From Spiroplasma sp. BIUS-1 (GTDB lineage Bacteria > Bacillota_I > Bacilli_A > Mycoplasmatales > Mycoplasmataceae), in contig NZ_CP048386.1 of assembly GCF_010365805.1 (NCBI RefSeq), positions 310,001 to 374,000 on the forward strand: a DNA stretch of 64,000 nt, written 5' to 3'. Shown here piece after piece: positions 46,840 through 57,824 of the stretch (position 1 is the stretch's first letter; every line of letters begins with the position of its first letter). The translations under genes and the position numbers were made by a program. The notes under the pieces were generated by a model, which saw only the letters and a program-made list of their open reading frames with translations, was not told the DNA's origin and ran no database searches.

Positions 46840-47415
46840 ATGGCAAAAGTAGCTATTTTTGTTGCTAACGGTTTTGAAGATACTGAAGTTGTAGCAACTG
46901 TTGATGTTTTAAGAAGAGCAGAGAAATTATTTGCAGGAAGTTTTCCTGTTGTAGATATTGTTTCTATAAATGATTCTAAGCATGTTAAAGGAGCTTGAAA
47001 CATTGAATTAACAGCAGATAAATTAATAAATGAAATTAATTTTTCAGAATATGATTGTTTAATTTTACCTGGAGGTAGAGTTGGAGTTGATCGTTTAAAA
47101 GAGAACGAAACTTTAATGAATGCTGTTGAAAAACACGCTAAAGAAAACAAAGTTGTTGCAGCTATATGTGCAGCTCCTGAAATTTTAGGTAAATTAGGTC
47201 TTGTTGATGGAATTGAAATAACTCATTATCCTGGATGTACAACTGATTTAGATAAAGCAGTTAAAAAACCACATATGTCAGCTATTGCAGATAAAAACAT
47301 TATCACAGGAAGTTCAATTGGAGGGGCTTTACAATTTGCTTTACAAATAGTAGATCACTTTACTTCAACTGAGCAAATGTTACAACTTCATGAAACATTA
47401 GTATTTAATTACTAA
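46840..47415 (+). CDS. DJ-1/PfpI family protein
   Basis: The 191-residue class I glutamine amidotransferase-like protein has the nucleophile elbow AAICAAPEIL with Cys110, an acidic residue in NGFEDTE (Glu13/Glu16), and LILPGGRVGVDRL. Family members include glyoxalase or deglycase-like chaperones and stress proteins. The exact reaction is not certain. The C-terminal SSIGGALQFALQIV is typical of the DJ-1 subgroup (ThiJ/YajL-like). TGA gives Trp53. Ribosome site AGAGGA. A terminator overlaps its final codons. Confidence 0.92.
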
Positions 47416-47425
47416 TGTTTTTTTT
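47393..47425 (+). terminator. Terminator overlapping the end of the DJ-1 gene
   Basis: AAACATTAGTA pairs with TACTAATGTTT, followed by T. The left arm encodes the last residues. Confidence 0.85.
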
Positions 47426-47433
47426 GTTATAAT
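47425..47433 (+). promoter_or_regulatory. Extended -10 promoter of the secreted protein operon
   Basis: TGT-TATAAT sits in the tail of the preceding terminator, about 36 bases before the ribosome site. Confidence 0.55.
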
Positions 47434-47483
47434 TAATTTGTAATATTAAAAAATGAGTAAATTGAAAAAGGAGAAATTTATAT

Positions 47484-48605
47484 ATGCAGTTAAAAATTTT
47501 TTTAGCGACCATTTTTGGTTTTGGATCTGGTTCTAGTTTAACTGGAATATCAAGTTTATCAAACGGTCAATATCAAAATATACAAAGCATTGTTGAAAAT
47601 TATCAATTTGGAAATGAAGAAAAATCAAATGAAAATATAAATTTACAGGGTCAAGAATACGGAAAAGAGTTTAGGTTATACATAGATTCTTCTTCAGATA
47701 AAAATTTACCAGAATCAAATAATTCTGATGACTACATAGTTTCTAAGGCAAAAAAAGATGAGTGATATAATCACTTAATAAAAGGAATAAATATTAATGT
47801 TCTAGATTATTCTTCTAGCAAAGAAGAGTTCGTTAAAAATTACGGCATTTTGAATATTAATTACGAATATATGTTTAATTTTTGAAATTCTAAGGAAGGT
47901 TGAACTTATCCGGGAGGTAAGAGTAATTCATATATTAATGCTGGTTACACATATAAACTCAAAGGTCAAAATTCAAGTGAATTAATAACAGAGAAAACAG
48001 ACCAAAGTCATAGTTCAAATGAAAGGGCTAGAATAGTTCTTTATGAAGAATGAAATAATAATCAATTAAAAATAAAAATGCATTTAGGCACAAGAATACA
48101 TTGAGCTTGAGGTAGCGTTTATCATCATGCTGCATTAGCACAAATGAAAAAAGATGAATATACATTTTTATATAATGATAAAAATATTGACATTAAAGCT
48201 GAAAGTGATATTGTAAATTCAAGTTTTGAATTAGGTAATTCTAAGAATGTATCTGGTATAGAACAATTAGATAATAAATTAAAATCAAAAAAAGCTACAT
48301 ATGGGCTTGCGACAATTACAAATCAGTTTTTTTTCGGTACTAAGGTTGTCGAGAATACAATTTACTTTGTTCAAATTTCTATCATATGATTTCCAAATGC
48401 GCTAATCAATATAGATGCCTCATCTATATTGATGGGACTTCCAATATCAAGGGCATTAAGATCTGATTCAATTGGCAGCAGTTACTTTTTCACTTATAGC
48501 AATAATCTGGGTTTAACAGAGAAGACAAATGGTTCTATTTTAATTTCAGAGATTAAGGGTACATTTATGTTAGGAACTACTCAAACATTCTATGTATATG
48601 GTTAA
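47484..48605 (+). CDS. Secreted protein of unknown function, 373 aa
   Basis: Not recognised. The first 20-25 residues (MQLKIFLATIFGFGSGSSL) look like a signal peptide with a short hydrophobic core and no lipobox cysteine. I see no cysteine anywhere in the protein. The mature part is Asn/Ser/Tyr/Gly-rich and beta-like, with LNINYEYMFNFWNSKEGWTYPGG and GTRIHWAWGSVYHH. A more hydrophobic stretch (IWFPNALINIDASSILMGLPI) lies near residues 290-315. Several TGA Trp codons. The ABC ATPase starts four bases after the stop and the permease overlaps that, so this could be the substrate or accessory protein of the transporter. Ribosome site AAAGGAG. Confidence 0.72.
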
Positions 48606-48609
48606 ATAA

Positions 48610-49341
48610 ATGATAAAAATAAATAAAATTAATAAAAAATTTGGTGAAAAAACCGTATTAAAAAATATAACATTTAATCTTGAAAAAGGAAAGTGTTATG
48701 GTATTTTTGGTAATAATGGTGTTGGTAAAACAACCCTAACCAAGATAGTTTTTAATGAAATTATTGCAGACTCTGGTGAAATAACTTTGGATGAAGTAAA
48801 TCAAAAAGAAATTGACTATTTAAAATGATATTTTTTTGTTGAAAACAATGAACTACCAGCAGATATTAGTGTAATTAGTTACATAAAAATTATTATGAAT
48901 ACTCATAATATAAAAAATAGTGATTTAAATTACAATATAGAAACTTTTAAAAGTTTTTTAGATATAAATTTAATTAAAAATACCTTGATTAAAAAAATAT
49001 CTGCAGGTCAAAAAAAGCTTTTATCATTATTTATTATGGTCTTGTTAAAACCAAAAGTTATTTTTTTTGATGAACCAACAGCTAATTTAGATATTGCGAA
49101 TAAAGATTTATTGCTAAAAGTTATTCAGCAAACAATTGGTCCAGAAACATATGTTATTATAATCACTCATTTAATTGAAGAGGTAAAAGATTTAATCGAT
49201 CATATAATAATTATTGATGATGGTGAAGTAACCTATGATAAAAAATATGATAAACAAGAGAATATTACAAAAATATTTAGAGAAAATACAAAAAATTTAA
49301 ATAAAGATATTGAAAAAATAATGGGGGTAAGTAATGCTTAA
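48610..49341 (+). CDS. ABC transporter ATP-binding protein
   Basis: The 243-residue ATPase has Walker A GNNGVGKT (34-41), the signature ISAGQKKL, Walker B VIFFDEPTANLD and the switch His in IIITHLIEE. The position and wording of motifs match the ATPase at 15338-16066, so the two are likely paralogs. It is the middle gene of an operon with the secreted protein (four bases upstream) and the permease (8-base overlap). TGA at 48826 is Trp. No clear ribosome site of its own; coupling is likely. Confidence 0.92.
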
Positions 49342-50839
49342 AATTGGTGATAAGTATAGGCTTGTTTTTAACAATCAGCTTATTATTTTTAAAAATAATT
49401 GATCAAATATAATTTGATTTTCAATTTTAGCAATTCTAACGCTAGTAATTAATGTAACTTGCGTGGCCATGTTCAATTCAAATAACACTATTGAATCTAA
49501 ATATATAATGGTGAATATGTTTATTATTTTGAACTCTATAATTTTTATGGTTGGCTCTTTATATTTTTCTTTAAGTGTAATTTTTAATCAGTTAAAGAAT
49601 GGAATCCATAAGTTAGAATTAAAAGTTGGTATTAATATAAAAATAATTTATATAGTAAGAGTTTTATTTATATTGGCTTTAATGTCGACTTTACTTTTAA
49701 TAAATTTAATTTTTTCAGCTTTAATTTTTATAATATATAGCTCAAATAATGCAAGTGATATTTTAGTTTATAGATTATTAATATCTTCAATTGCATGATA
49801 TTCTATTTGAGTTTTATTTTCTGTGACGATAACTATTTTATTTTCGGTTTTATTTAAAAGAGAAGGAACTTCTGCTTTGATGTCATCTTTAATGGGATTT
49901 CTTATGTTGGTTAATGTAGTTATAACTCCAATGTTTGGGATGTTATCTAATAATAGTCACTTTAAAATTGACACTACTAATAAAATGGCTTTTAAAATAA
50001 GTTACAAAAACAAATTAACAAAAGAAATAAAATCAAGTAATAACCTAGAAAATCTCTTTAAAGAAATGAGGGAATTAAACCTTTCAGATGATGAATTGAT
50101 TGACGGTTATAAATTATGAAATCTTAGTGGAGATCAAAAAGCTGAAAACTTCAAATCAGTATCAGAAGTTTTTGAAAAGACTTATTATAACTCTAATTTA
50201 TTAAAATGAGATGATGTAATAGGTTTTAAAAATAATACTTTATTTAATGAAAAAATAAAAGAAGTTTCAAAATACGGAATGAATAAAAACAAAAATAATG
50301 AATACCATGATGTATTTGAATTTATATATAATAATTCAGACAATATGGCATATTTTAAATATTTAGGATTAGGTTATACAAGTAATGAAAATGAACCAAA
50401 TCGTTTACAAAAAATAAAGGAAAAATATAAAACGCCAGAAGAATATTTAATGAATAGAGTTTTAACTGAAAAACTTCTATACTCAAGTCGAGATAGAATG
50501 TTTTCAACCTCAATGGATTTAACAATTATTTTTGACAATATTAAAGAGCAAAGGTTAAAAAATATATTGAACCCATTAAATCATTTTTGTTTAATGTTTA
50601 GTTCAGTTGATTATAAAAATGACCCGTTGATAAATGTTGTTGGTACACAACAAATGTTTTTTAACTCAATTCCAAATATTAAAGTTAAAACGGATAAAGA
50701 CAAACCTAAAAATAGTGAGAAATGAGAAGTTAAAAGAGATATAAAAGTTGAAGTTATATATATAATTTATGCTTCATTGTTCGTCGGATTAATAACATCC
50801 TCTTATTTCATTTTTAGAAAAAAAGTATTTTTAATTTAA
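49334..50839 (+). CDS. ABC-2-like permease with extracytoplasmic domain, 501 aa
   Basis: The hydrophobic layout matches the permease at 16068: five segments in the first 220 residues, about 245 hydrophilic residues that would lie outside, and a final helix (about 478-495) with a short basic end (FRKKVFLI). It overlaps the ATPase gene by eight bases, and its ribosome site GGGGG is inside that gene. Several TGA Trp codons. Substrate unknown; the co-encoded secreted protein is the best candidate. It could alternatively be an immunity or stress exporter. Confidence 0.82.
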
Positions 50840-50864
50840 ATTATGCTTTTTTTAAATTATTAGT

Positions 50865-50870
50865 TATAAT
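50865..50870 (+). promoter_or_regulatory. Likely nusA operon promoter -10
   Basis: TATAAT about 100 bases before nusA, giving a leader of about 95 bases. Confidence 0.55.
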
Positions 50871-50889
50871 AAAAGAGTCATATTTAAGT

Positions 50890-50913
50890 AAAAGAAGGCG
50901 AAAGTCTTCTTTT
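50890..50913 (+). other. Hairpin in the nusA leader
   Basis: AAAAGAAG pairs with CTTCTTTT around an eight-base purine-rich loop. It could be a pause or attenuation site, but no strong T run follows. Confidence 0.45.
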
Positions 50914-50970
50914 CTATTTGTTAAAACCAAATTGACAAATTATTAAATTTATAACAGGAGGAAAAAAGCC

Positions 50971-52314
50971 ATGATCGATGGTGCACAACTATTAGATGCG
51001 ATTTATGAAATCGTTCAAGATAAAAAAATTGATAAAGAAATTATTTTAGAAGGAATTAGAGAAGGTTTTCAAAAAGCTTATGAAAAATTCTTTGACCCTG
51101 AAGCTATTGTTAGAGTAGATATTGACCAAAATACAGGTCAAATCAAAGTATTTAAGGAATTAACAGTTGTTCAAAAAATTGAAGATGAATGATTGGAAAT
51201 TGGTTTAAATCAAGCTAAAGAACAATACGGAGATAATGTATCAATAGGAGATAATGTTTATGAACCAGTTGAATTTACATTAGAATTCTCAAAACTTGCT
51301 GTAATGCAAGTTGGACAAATCATTAAACAAAAAATTCGTGAAGGTGAAAAGAATAAAATCTATCAAGAATTCTTATCAAAAAACCACGAAATTGTTGGTG
51401 GATTTGTAAAAGATGTAACTGAAACAAGCTACTTAGTAGATGTTGAAGGTTCAATTATTCCAATTTGAAATAAAAAAATGATTCCAGGAGAAGATTTTGA
51501 TATTGATCAAAGAATTTGTTTCTACATTGAAGAAGTTTCAAGAGACAACAAACATTCACAAATTCAAGCATCAAGAATTCACCCAGAATTCTTAACAAGA
51601 TTAATGGAAACAGAAGTTCCTGAAATTTTAGAAGGAATTGTTGAAGTTAAATCTGTTGCTAGAGAACCAGGACACAGAGCAAAAATTGCTGTTTACTCTC
51701 ATGAAGAAGGAGTAGATCCAATTGGAAGTTGTGTTGGTGCATCAGGAAGCAGAATTAAAAACGTTACTAAAGAATTAAACGGAGAAAAAATTGATGTTGT
51801 TTTATGAAATGAAGATAAAAAAACATTTGTAATGAACTCATTGGCTCCAGTTAAAGTAATTAGTATTGATATTGATGAAGAAAACAATGAATGTTTCATT
51901 GTAGTTCCAAACGAACAATTATCTTTAGCAATTGGTAAAAAAGGTATGGCAGCAAGACTTGTTGCAAACCTTGTAAATATGAAAATTAATATCTTTTCAT
52001 TAGATAATGCTAAAGAAAAAGATATTGAAATTAAATGAAATGGAAACATTGACGAAGCTGAATTAAGCAATCCAGAATTCTTAAACAAAGTTAACAAAAG
52101 AAGAGAAAAAACTGCTGGAAACTATGTAAAAGAAAACAACTTTGCTAAAAAAGAAGTTGAAGAAGAAATTGTATTTGTTGAAGAAGACAAATCAATTGAC
52201 GAAATTCAAGCATCAATTGCAGCATTTGAAAGCTTAAGCGAAGATGACAGTACTTTAGATTTTGAAGAAAGTATCGGTAGTGATGATGATTATGATTCAT
52301 ACTACCAAGACTAA
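50971..52314 (+). CDS. nusA: Transcription termination/antitermination factor NusA
   Basis: NusA binds RNA polymerase and modulates pausing, termination and antitermination. The 447-residue protein has the N-terminal polymerase-binding domain (to about 130), an S1 domain (about 135-200), and two KH domains: GVDPIGSCVGASGSRIKNV and LSLAIGKKGMAARLVANL. A long acidic tail ends DDDYDSYYQD. TGA codons give several Trp. Ribosome site AGGAGG. It starts the nusA-ylxR-L7Ae-infB-rbfA operon. rimP, which usually precedes nusA, is not here. Confidence 0.96.
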
Positions 52315-52321
52315 TTTCTAA

Positions 52322-52591
52322 ATGTCAAAAGATTTAAATCTTAGAAAAGATGCTGCATCTAATAAGATGTATCCTAAAATAGAATTAATAAGAGTTGTTA
52401 AGAATAAAAACGGAGAAGTTTTTATTGATAATACTAAAAAAGCAAATGGTAGAGGCGCATACATCAGACCTACTGTTGAAGCTGTAAATAAAGTTAAAAA
52501 AACTAGAGCTTTAGAGAGAAATTTAAAAACTACTTTAGAAGAACAATTTTATGAAAAACTTTTAGAAGAGGTAAAATTAAATTGGGATTAG
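52322..52591 (+). CDS. ylxR: YlxR-like RNA-binding protein
   Basis: The 89-residue protein sits in the standard place between nusA and the L7Ae-like gene. It keeps the family core ELIRVVKNKNGEVFIDNTKKANGRGAYI, including the GRGAYI motif. The N-terminal conserved cysteine region (usually RKCVVT-like) is altered to RKDAASNKMYP, so any Cys-dependent feature is lost. YlxR is thought to bind RNA and influence RNase P or transcription. It has one TGG Trp near the end and overlaps the next gene by 10 bases. Confidence 0.88.
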   Translation: MSKDLNLRKDAASNKMYPKIELIRVVKNKNGEVFIDNTKKANGRGAYIRPTVEAVNKVKKTRALERNLKTTLEEQFYEKLLEEVKLNWD

Positions 52592-52890
52592 ATTTAGATA
52601 GACTTTTAGGTTCTCTTGGAATGATTTCTTCTGCTGGTAAATTGATTTATGGTGAAAAACTATTTGATCAAATCAAACAAAGCAAAATAAAACTAGTATT
52701 AACAACAACTGATATGGGTCAATCCCAATTAAAAAAAATAAATGATAAAGCTAATTTTTATAACATAAAAATCATCAATAATTTATTTGACTCTACTACT
52801 TTAAACAAAGCAATAGGTCGAAGTAATGTAAAAAGCGTTGGAGTAAGTGATGAAAATTTTGTAAAGTTACTTTTAAAAAACGTCGAATAA
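52582..52890 (+). CDS. ylxQ: L7Ae-family ribosomal-like protein (YlxQ)
   Basis: The 102-residue protein has the L7Ae/L30e pattern (AGKLIYGEKLFDQIKQSKIKLVL, then KVYNIK-like and GRSNVKSVGV). Family members bind kink-turn RNA. It starts with TTG at 52582, with GAGGT at 52567-52571 about ten bases upstream; an internal ATG at 52621 would delete the first helix. It overlaps ylxR. Position between ylxR and infB matches the standard operon. Confidence 0.87.
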   Translation: MGLDLDRLLGSLGMISSAGKLIYGEKLFDQIKQSKIKLVLTTTDMGQSQLKKINDKANFYNIKIINNLFDSTTLNKAIGRSNVKSVGVSDENFVKLLLKNVE

Positions 52891-52906
52891 GAAGGGAGAT
52901 GTAGTT

Positions 52907-54775
52907 ATGGCAAAAAATACAAAACAAACAAACACAAATAATAAAGTTCAAGCCAAAAACAAATCCAAAGCACACAGTGCAAATTTAAAAAATCAATTAA
53001 AACAAACTACAGAGACAGGATTAATAGATGGGGTTTTTGTTTATACAGAACCTTTATCAATTGCAGACTTTGCAAAAAAACTAAATAAAGGACCTGCAGA
53101 AATCGTTAAATGATTTTTTACAAACGGTTCAATGGTGACTCAAAATCAAGTACTTTCAGAAGAACAAATGGGAGAATTGTGTATTGAGTTCGGATATGAC
53201 TTTAAAAAAGAAACTACTGTTACAAAAGAAAACATCTTTGAAACTTTCAATGAAAAAGATGATCCAAAAGATTTAAAAGCAAAACCTCCAATAGTTACAA
53301 TTATGGGACACGTTGACCATGGTAAAACAACACTATTAGACTCAATAAGAAACGCAAATGTAACTGAAGGAGAATTTGGTGGTATTACTCAACATATTGG
53401 AGCCTATCAAGCTACAATAAAAGATAATAAAATAACATTTATTGATACTCCAGGTCACGAAGCTTTCACAGAAATGAGAGCAAGAGGAAGTGAAGTTACA
53501 GATATAGTTATTTTAGTTGTTGCAGCAGATGATGGTGTTATGCCTCAAACAGAAGAAGCAATTGACCATGCTAAAGCAGCAGATGTTCCAATAATAGTTT
53601 TTGTTAATAAAATCGATAAACCTGGAGCAGATCCAAGTAAAGTTAAAATGGAATTAATGAACTATGGAATCGTTGCAGAAGAATACGGTGGAGATATTCC
53701 ATTTATTGAAGGTTCTGCAAAAGCAAAAACTGGTTTAGATACTTTATTAGAAACTATCTTATTAATTTCAGAGCTTAAAGATTTAAAAGCAAATCCAAAT
53801 AAATTTGCTCGTGGAACAGTTATTGAAGCTAAATTGGATAAAAATAGAGGTCCAATAGCAACAATTCTAGTTCAAGAGGGAACTTTAAGAATGAGAGATA
53901 TCGTAATTGCTGGAGGTACTTTTGGTACTATCAAAGATTTAGAAAATGAAAATAAAGCTAAGTTAAAAGAAGTGTTACCAGGTCAACCAGCAGTTGTAAT
54001 CGGTTTAAATGAAGTTCCAAAAGCTGGAGATAAATTCATTGTTGTTACAGAAGAGAAAATGGCAAGAGATATTGCAAAAGCTCAATTTGAAAAACAACAA
54101 AATGAAGCAAGACAAAAAAATCAAACTTTCACTTTAGACTCAATTAAAAATAAAATTGAATCTGGAGAATTAAAATCAATTAACATTATTCTAAAAGCAG
54201 ATACACAAGGGACTGTTGAAGCTGTTAGAAACTCAATGTTAAAAATAAATATTGAAGGTGTAAAAATTAACGTTATTAGAGCAACTGTTGGAGCAATATC
54301 AGTAAGTGATGTTACTTTAGCATTAGCATCAGATGCCTTAATTTACGGATTCAACGTTAGACCAACTGCTCAAGTTAGACAAAAAGCAGAAGAAGATGGT
54401 GTTGAAATAAGACTTCACAATATTATTTATAAATTAATTGAAGAAATAGCAGAAGCTGCAACTGGTATGTTAGATCCTGTATTTGAAGAAAAATCACTTG
54501 GAGAAGCTGAAGTAAGACAATTATTTAAGCACTCACAAGTTGGTACAATTGCTGGATGTAGAATTATTAGTGGTACAGTTCCAAGAAACTCAAAAGTACA
54601 TATCTTGCGTGATGGAATCGTTGTTTATACTGGTGAATTGTCATCGTTAAAAAACAAAAAAGATGACATTAAAGAAGCTAAAGAAGGTGCTGAATGTGGT
54701 TTAACTATTAAAAACTTTAATGATTTAAAAGAAAATGATATTATAGAAGCATATAAGGTAGAAGAGGTGAAATAG
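52907..54775 (+). CDS. infB: Translation initiation factor IF-2
   Basis: IF-2 is the GTPase that brings formyl-Met-tRNA to the ribosome. The 622-residue protein has a short Lys/Asn-rich N-terminus and an IF2N helix domain (LSIADFAKKLNKGPAEIVKW). The G domain carries G1 GHVDHGKT (134-141), G3 DTPGHEAF and G4 NKID. Domains II to IV complete it. The N-terminal region is much shorter than in E. coli, as usual for mollicutes. TGA at 53110 is Trp. Ribosome site AAGGGAG. The rbfA ATG follows its stop by two bases. Translation of fMet ties it functionally to fmt. Confidence 0.98.
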
Positions 54776-54777
54776 TT

Positions 54778-55122
54778 ATGCCAAACGATATTAAAATTGA
54801 AAGAAATCAATCAACTATTTTAAGAGAATTAAACTTAATTTTACAAAGAGAATTTCCAGATTGTGAGTACTTAAACTCACTTACAATTCATGAAGTAAGA
54901 CTATCAAATGATATGGGTCATGCTAAAGTATTTTATTCATTTATGGATACAAGTGCAGATAAAAATGATGTACAACAAGAAATAAATGAGAACTTAAAAG
55001 AAATTAGAATGATTTTAGCAAGTAAAGTTGAAATGAGAAGTGTACCTGAATTGGTATTCGAATTCGATAAAACTTTAGAAAATGCAAACAAAATTGAAGA
55101 AATCTTAAAAGAAATTAAATAA
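54778..55122 (+). CDS. rbfA: Ribosome-binding factor A
   Basis: RbfA is a KH-like 30S maturation factor. The 114-residue protein has the expected fold pattern: RNQSTILRELNLILQREF, LTIHEVRLSNDMGHAKVFYSF and MILASKVEMRSVPELVFEFD. Its ribosome site GAGGTG lies at the end of infB. It closes the nusA operon at a perfect palindromic terminator. Confidence 0.95.
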   Translation: MPNDIKIERNQSTILRELNLILQREFPDCEYLNSLTIHEVRLSNDMGHAKVFYSFMDTSADKNDVQQEINENLKEIRMILASKVEMRSVPELVFEFDKTLENANKIEEILKEIK

Positions 55123-55147
55123 AAAAACTGCTTTAAAGCAGTTTTTT
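55122..55147. terminator. Bidirectional terminator, rbfA and convergent membrane protein
   Basis: A 13-bp palindrome, AAAAAACTGCTTT and its complement, with A/T on both sides. Confidence 0.87.
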
Positions 55148-55827
55148 TATTTATTATTTAGCAATTTTTCAGTTATTAATTGAATTCTATTGGTAGTGAG
55201 TGTGAATAAGACAATTGCAAATAGATCAAAAACCATAAAGGCCAGTCATGCATTAAAAAATTGTAAAATACCATACATTGTTCCATATTCAATATATGAT
55301 CATGCAAAATTAATCATCGCTGAACTAAATGGACCAAAAATAAATACTAAAAATCCTGAGAATAATAGTGAAATGCTTCTATTAAAAGAGCGACTTTTAC
55401 TATAAACTTGGAATATTTTATCGTATATTAATCAAAATAGTAATACTCAAATTGCTAATCCAATTCCTGATGTAAACCTAAATAAAGGACTCATTCCTCA
55501 GATTAGAAATTGAAGTAAACCATCTAACAAACCTATTGTCATACCCCAGTATATACCTACCACTTGAAAGCTTATAGCAATAATAAAGTATTTTAAGACA
55601 AATCCTACATTCACACCAGTAATAACTAGTGGAATGACAACATTTATCATACTAACAGCTGTGGACATACTTAGTAACAAACTAACAAGAGTTATTTTTA
55701 GAGTCTCACTCTTAAACCTTGCGTGTCTGTTTGTTTTGTTAAGTTTGCTGATTTCATAATCAATATCTATTTCATCAAAGTTAGTGATTAAATTAGACTC
55801 TTGATTATTTTCATCAGTTTTCTTCAT
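55147..55827 (-). CDS. Integral membrane protein, ECF transporter S component-like, 226 aa
   Basis: A 40-residue charged cytoplasmic N-terminus precedes five or six hydrophobic helices (about 45-65, 68-90, 92-110, 118-135, 150-172, 180-210). Size and the motif-like GLLDGLLQFLIWGMSP recall the substrate-binding S components of ECF vitamin transporters. This is a fold-level guess and the vitamin cannot be named. No EcfA or EcfT gene is nearby, which is normal for group II ECF systems. TGA Trp codons are frequent in the membrane part. Ribosome site GGAGGAG. Confidence 0.72.
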
Positions 55828-55925
55828 CGGTTATTTCTCCTCCTAAACAAACGTGTGCATAGAATTCAATAAATATTCACCTCAATTAATATTATATTAT
55901 AATATATAAGGAATTGGGGTAAATT

Positions 55926-56639
55926 ATGCACAGTTTTTTCATAGATAAAATAAATTTAGATACTTTTGAGATTAAAAATGATGATTTTCATCATATTAAA
56001 AATGTTATAAAACTAAAAGAAAATGAACAAATATTTTGTATTTTTGAAAATGAAAAATACTTGTGCAATATTTCAAAAATAACTGAAGATACTTGTGTTG
56101 CAAAAATTATAGACAAAGTATCATCAAATAATAAACAATATGAAGTAAATTTGATCTTGGGTATAATAAGAGAACAAAAATGGGATTATGTACTTCAAAA
56201 AGCCACTGAATTAGGTGTAGATAAGATAATACCTGTGGAATTTAAAAGAAATGTTGTAAAAATTGAAAGCAAAAAAGAAGATAGTAAAATTAATAGATGA
56301 ATTAGTATTTGTCAAAGTGCTGCAAAGCAATCAAAAAGAACTAGTATTCCAAAAATAATGAATGTAGTTAAAGATTTAAATGAATTAGATAAATACAAAT
56401 CAGACTTAAATCTTGTTTGTTGAGAAGAGGAAAAAAACAATTTTATTAAAAAAGAAATAAAAAAAGAATTTTCTTCTATCAATATCGTTATTGGACCTGA
56501 AGGTGGTATTTCAAGTGAAGAGATTTCTAAACTAAACTCTATAGGCTATAACAATGTATCTTTGGGTGATAATATAATGAGAGCAGAAACTGTTCCTTTA
56601 TTTGTTTTGAGTTGTATAAACTATGAAAAAGAGGGTTAA
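55926..56639 (+). CDS. rsmE: 16S rRNA (uracil1498-N3)-methyltransferase RsmE
   Basis: RsmE methylates U1498 of 16S rRNA using SAM. The 237-residue protein has the N-terminal PUA-like domain and the SPOUT domain with KWDYVLQKATELGVDKIIPV, the knot motif VIGPEGGISSEEI and LGDNIMRAETVPLFVLS. TGA codons are Trp. GGGGT is a weak ribosome site. The next gene starts two bases after the stop, so it heads a three-gene operon with the two nucleotidyltransferase-like genes. Confidence 0.95.
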
Positions 56640-56641
56640 TC

Positions 56642-57823
56642 ATGGAAAAGAATTTTAGTAAATTAATTACAGCAGATTTAGAACAAATCAACAGTCAGTT
56701 AAAAGGCGTTGCAATTAATAAAAATTTAAAAAACTTTATCGATAAAAATATAAGCTTTATTAAAAGAAAATTAAAAAACTTAGTTCAAATCAAAACTCAC
56801 GGATCTTATGCAACTGGAGAAGTTTATAACTTTGATAAAGTTCTTAATATTGATCTTTTAGCTATTAAACATGTCAACAAAAATATGTATAAAACATATG
56901 AAGACGAAATTGAAACAAATGATCATTTTGGGGATTGTTGAATTTGTGAAATAAACGAAGATATTTTCAAAGTGCTTAAAGAATCTTACAAAATTGATGA
57001 TGAAATTAAAATTTCATGAAATCAAAAAAAATATGCAAAACCAAATTCAGAAGAACATGTAGTATTTAATGATTCTCTTAGAATAGATTTTTATAAAGAA
57101 AATGAATTAGGTTTTTCAATAATTATTAGAACTGCACTGCAACACAATGAGTTCCCACCAATTATTTGTAATAAAACTATGTACAAGAGAACTTTTTCAT
57201 TAGAGTATGTTAAAAAATTTAGAACACTAAATAAATTATTGGTTAAAAAATTACAAATACTTTTTTATTACATAAGAATAAAATTCAGAAATACATTAAA
57301 CAAAAATGAAAGATTAATTTTAAAGTTAAGTGTAATGTCAGACATTCAATATGAACTTACTAAAAATAATTTTTTACAACAGTGATTAGATTTTTCTTTT
57401 GATTATAATTTTTCAAATAAAAAAGTTGTAGATAATATTTTAGAATCAAAAAATATTTACTATAAGAGACCAAAAAAAATTACAAAACTATACAATTCAT
57501 TTAAATTAAAAAATTTAAATTGAGTTTTTTCAAAAACTTATCCAAGTACAAAAGAATTTTTAGATAAATATTTTGAGTATACAAATAATTTTATCGAAAA
57601 CAAAGAAGAATATATAAATGGAAACTTTTATTTTTGATATGATTCAGTTTCGTATTTAAAAAATACAGTTGGTTCAACAAGTATTTCTATAAAAAAAGAA
57701 AATAAAAAATATGATAACTTACACATTCAAATTCATTCAAGAACAATTTATCCAACTGATAAAGAGAATGGTTTGTTTTTAATATTCTTGCAATATTATA
57801 CTTTTGAAGTAGAGAGAGATTAA
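56642..57823 (+). CDS. Nucleotidyltransferase-fold-like protein 1, 393 aa
   Basis: Residues about 50-80 read like the Gly-Ser motif of the nucleotidyltransferase superfamily (HGSYATGE, about 14 residues later NIDLLAIKHV). A third strand with an acidic residue (SLRIDFYKE) follows near 140-150. The canonical D-x-D is N-x-D here, so catalysis is doubtful. The layout recalls CD-NTase/OAS-like or poly(A) polymerase-like proteins, but this is motif reasoning only. The C-terminal 200 residues are basic and aromatic with many TGA Trp codons. It is paralogous in plan to the next gene, which starts one base after the stop. rsmE precedes by two bases. Confidence 0.65.
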
Positions 57824-57824
57824 A

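Noticed and set aside
47484-48605. Bacteriocin of the lactococcin 972 type with its immunity ABC transporter
   Set aside because: Gene order is suggestive, but the protein is far too long and lacks a convincing motif match.
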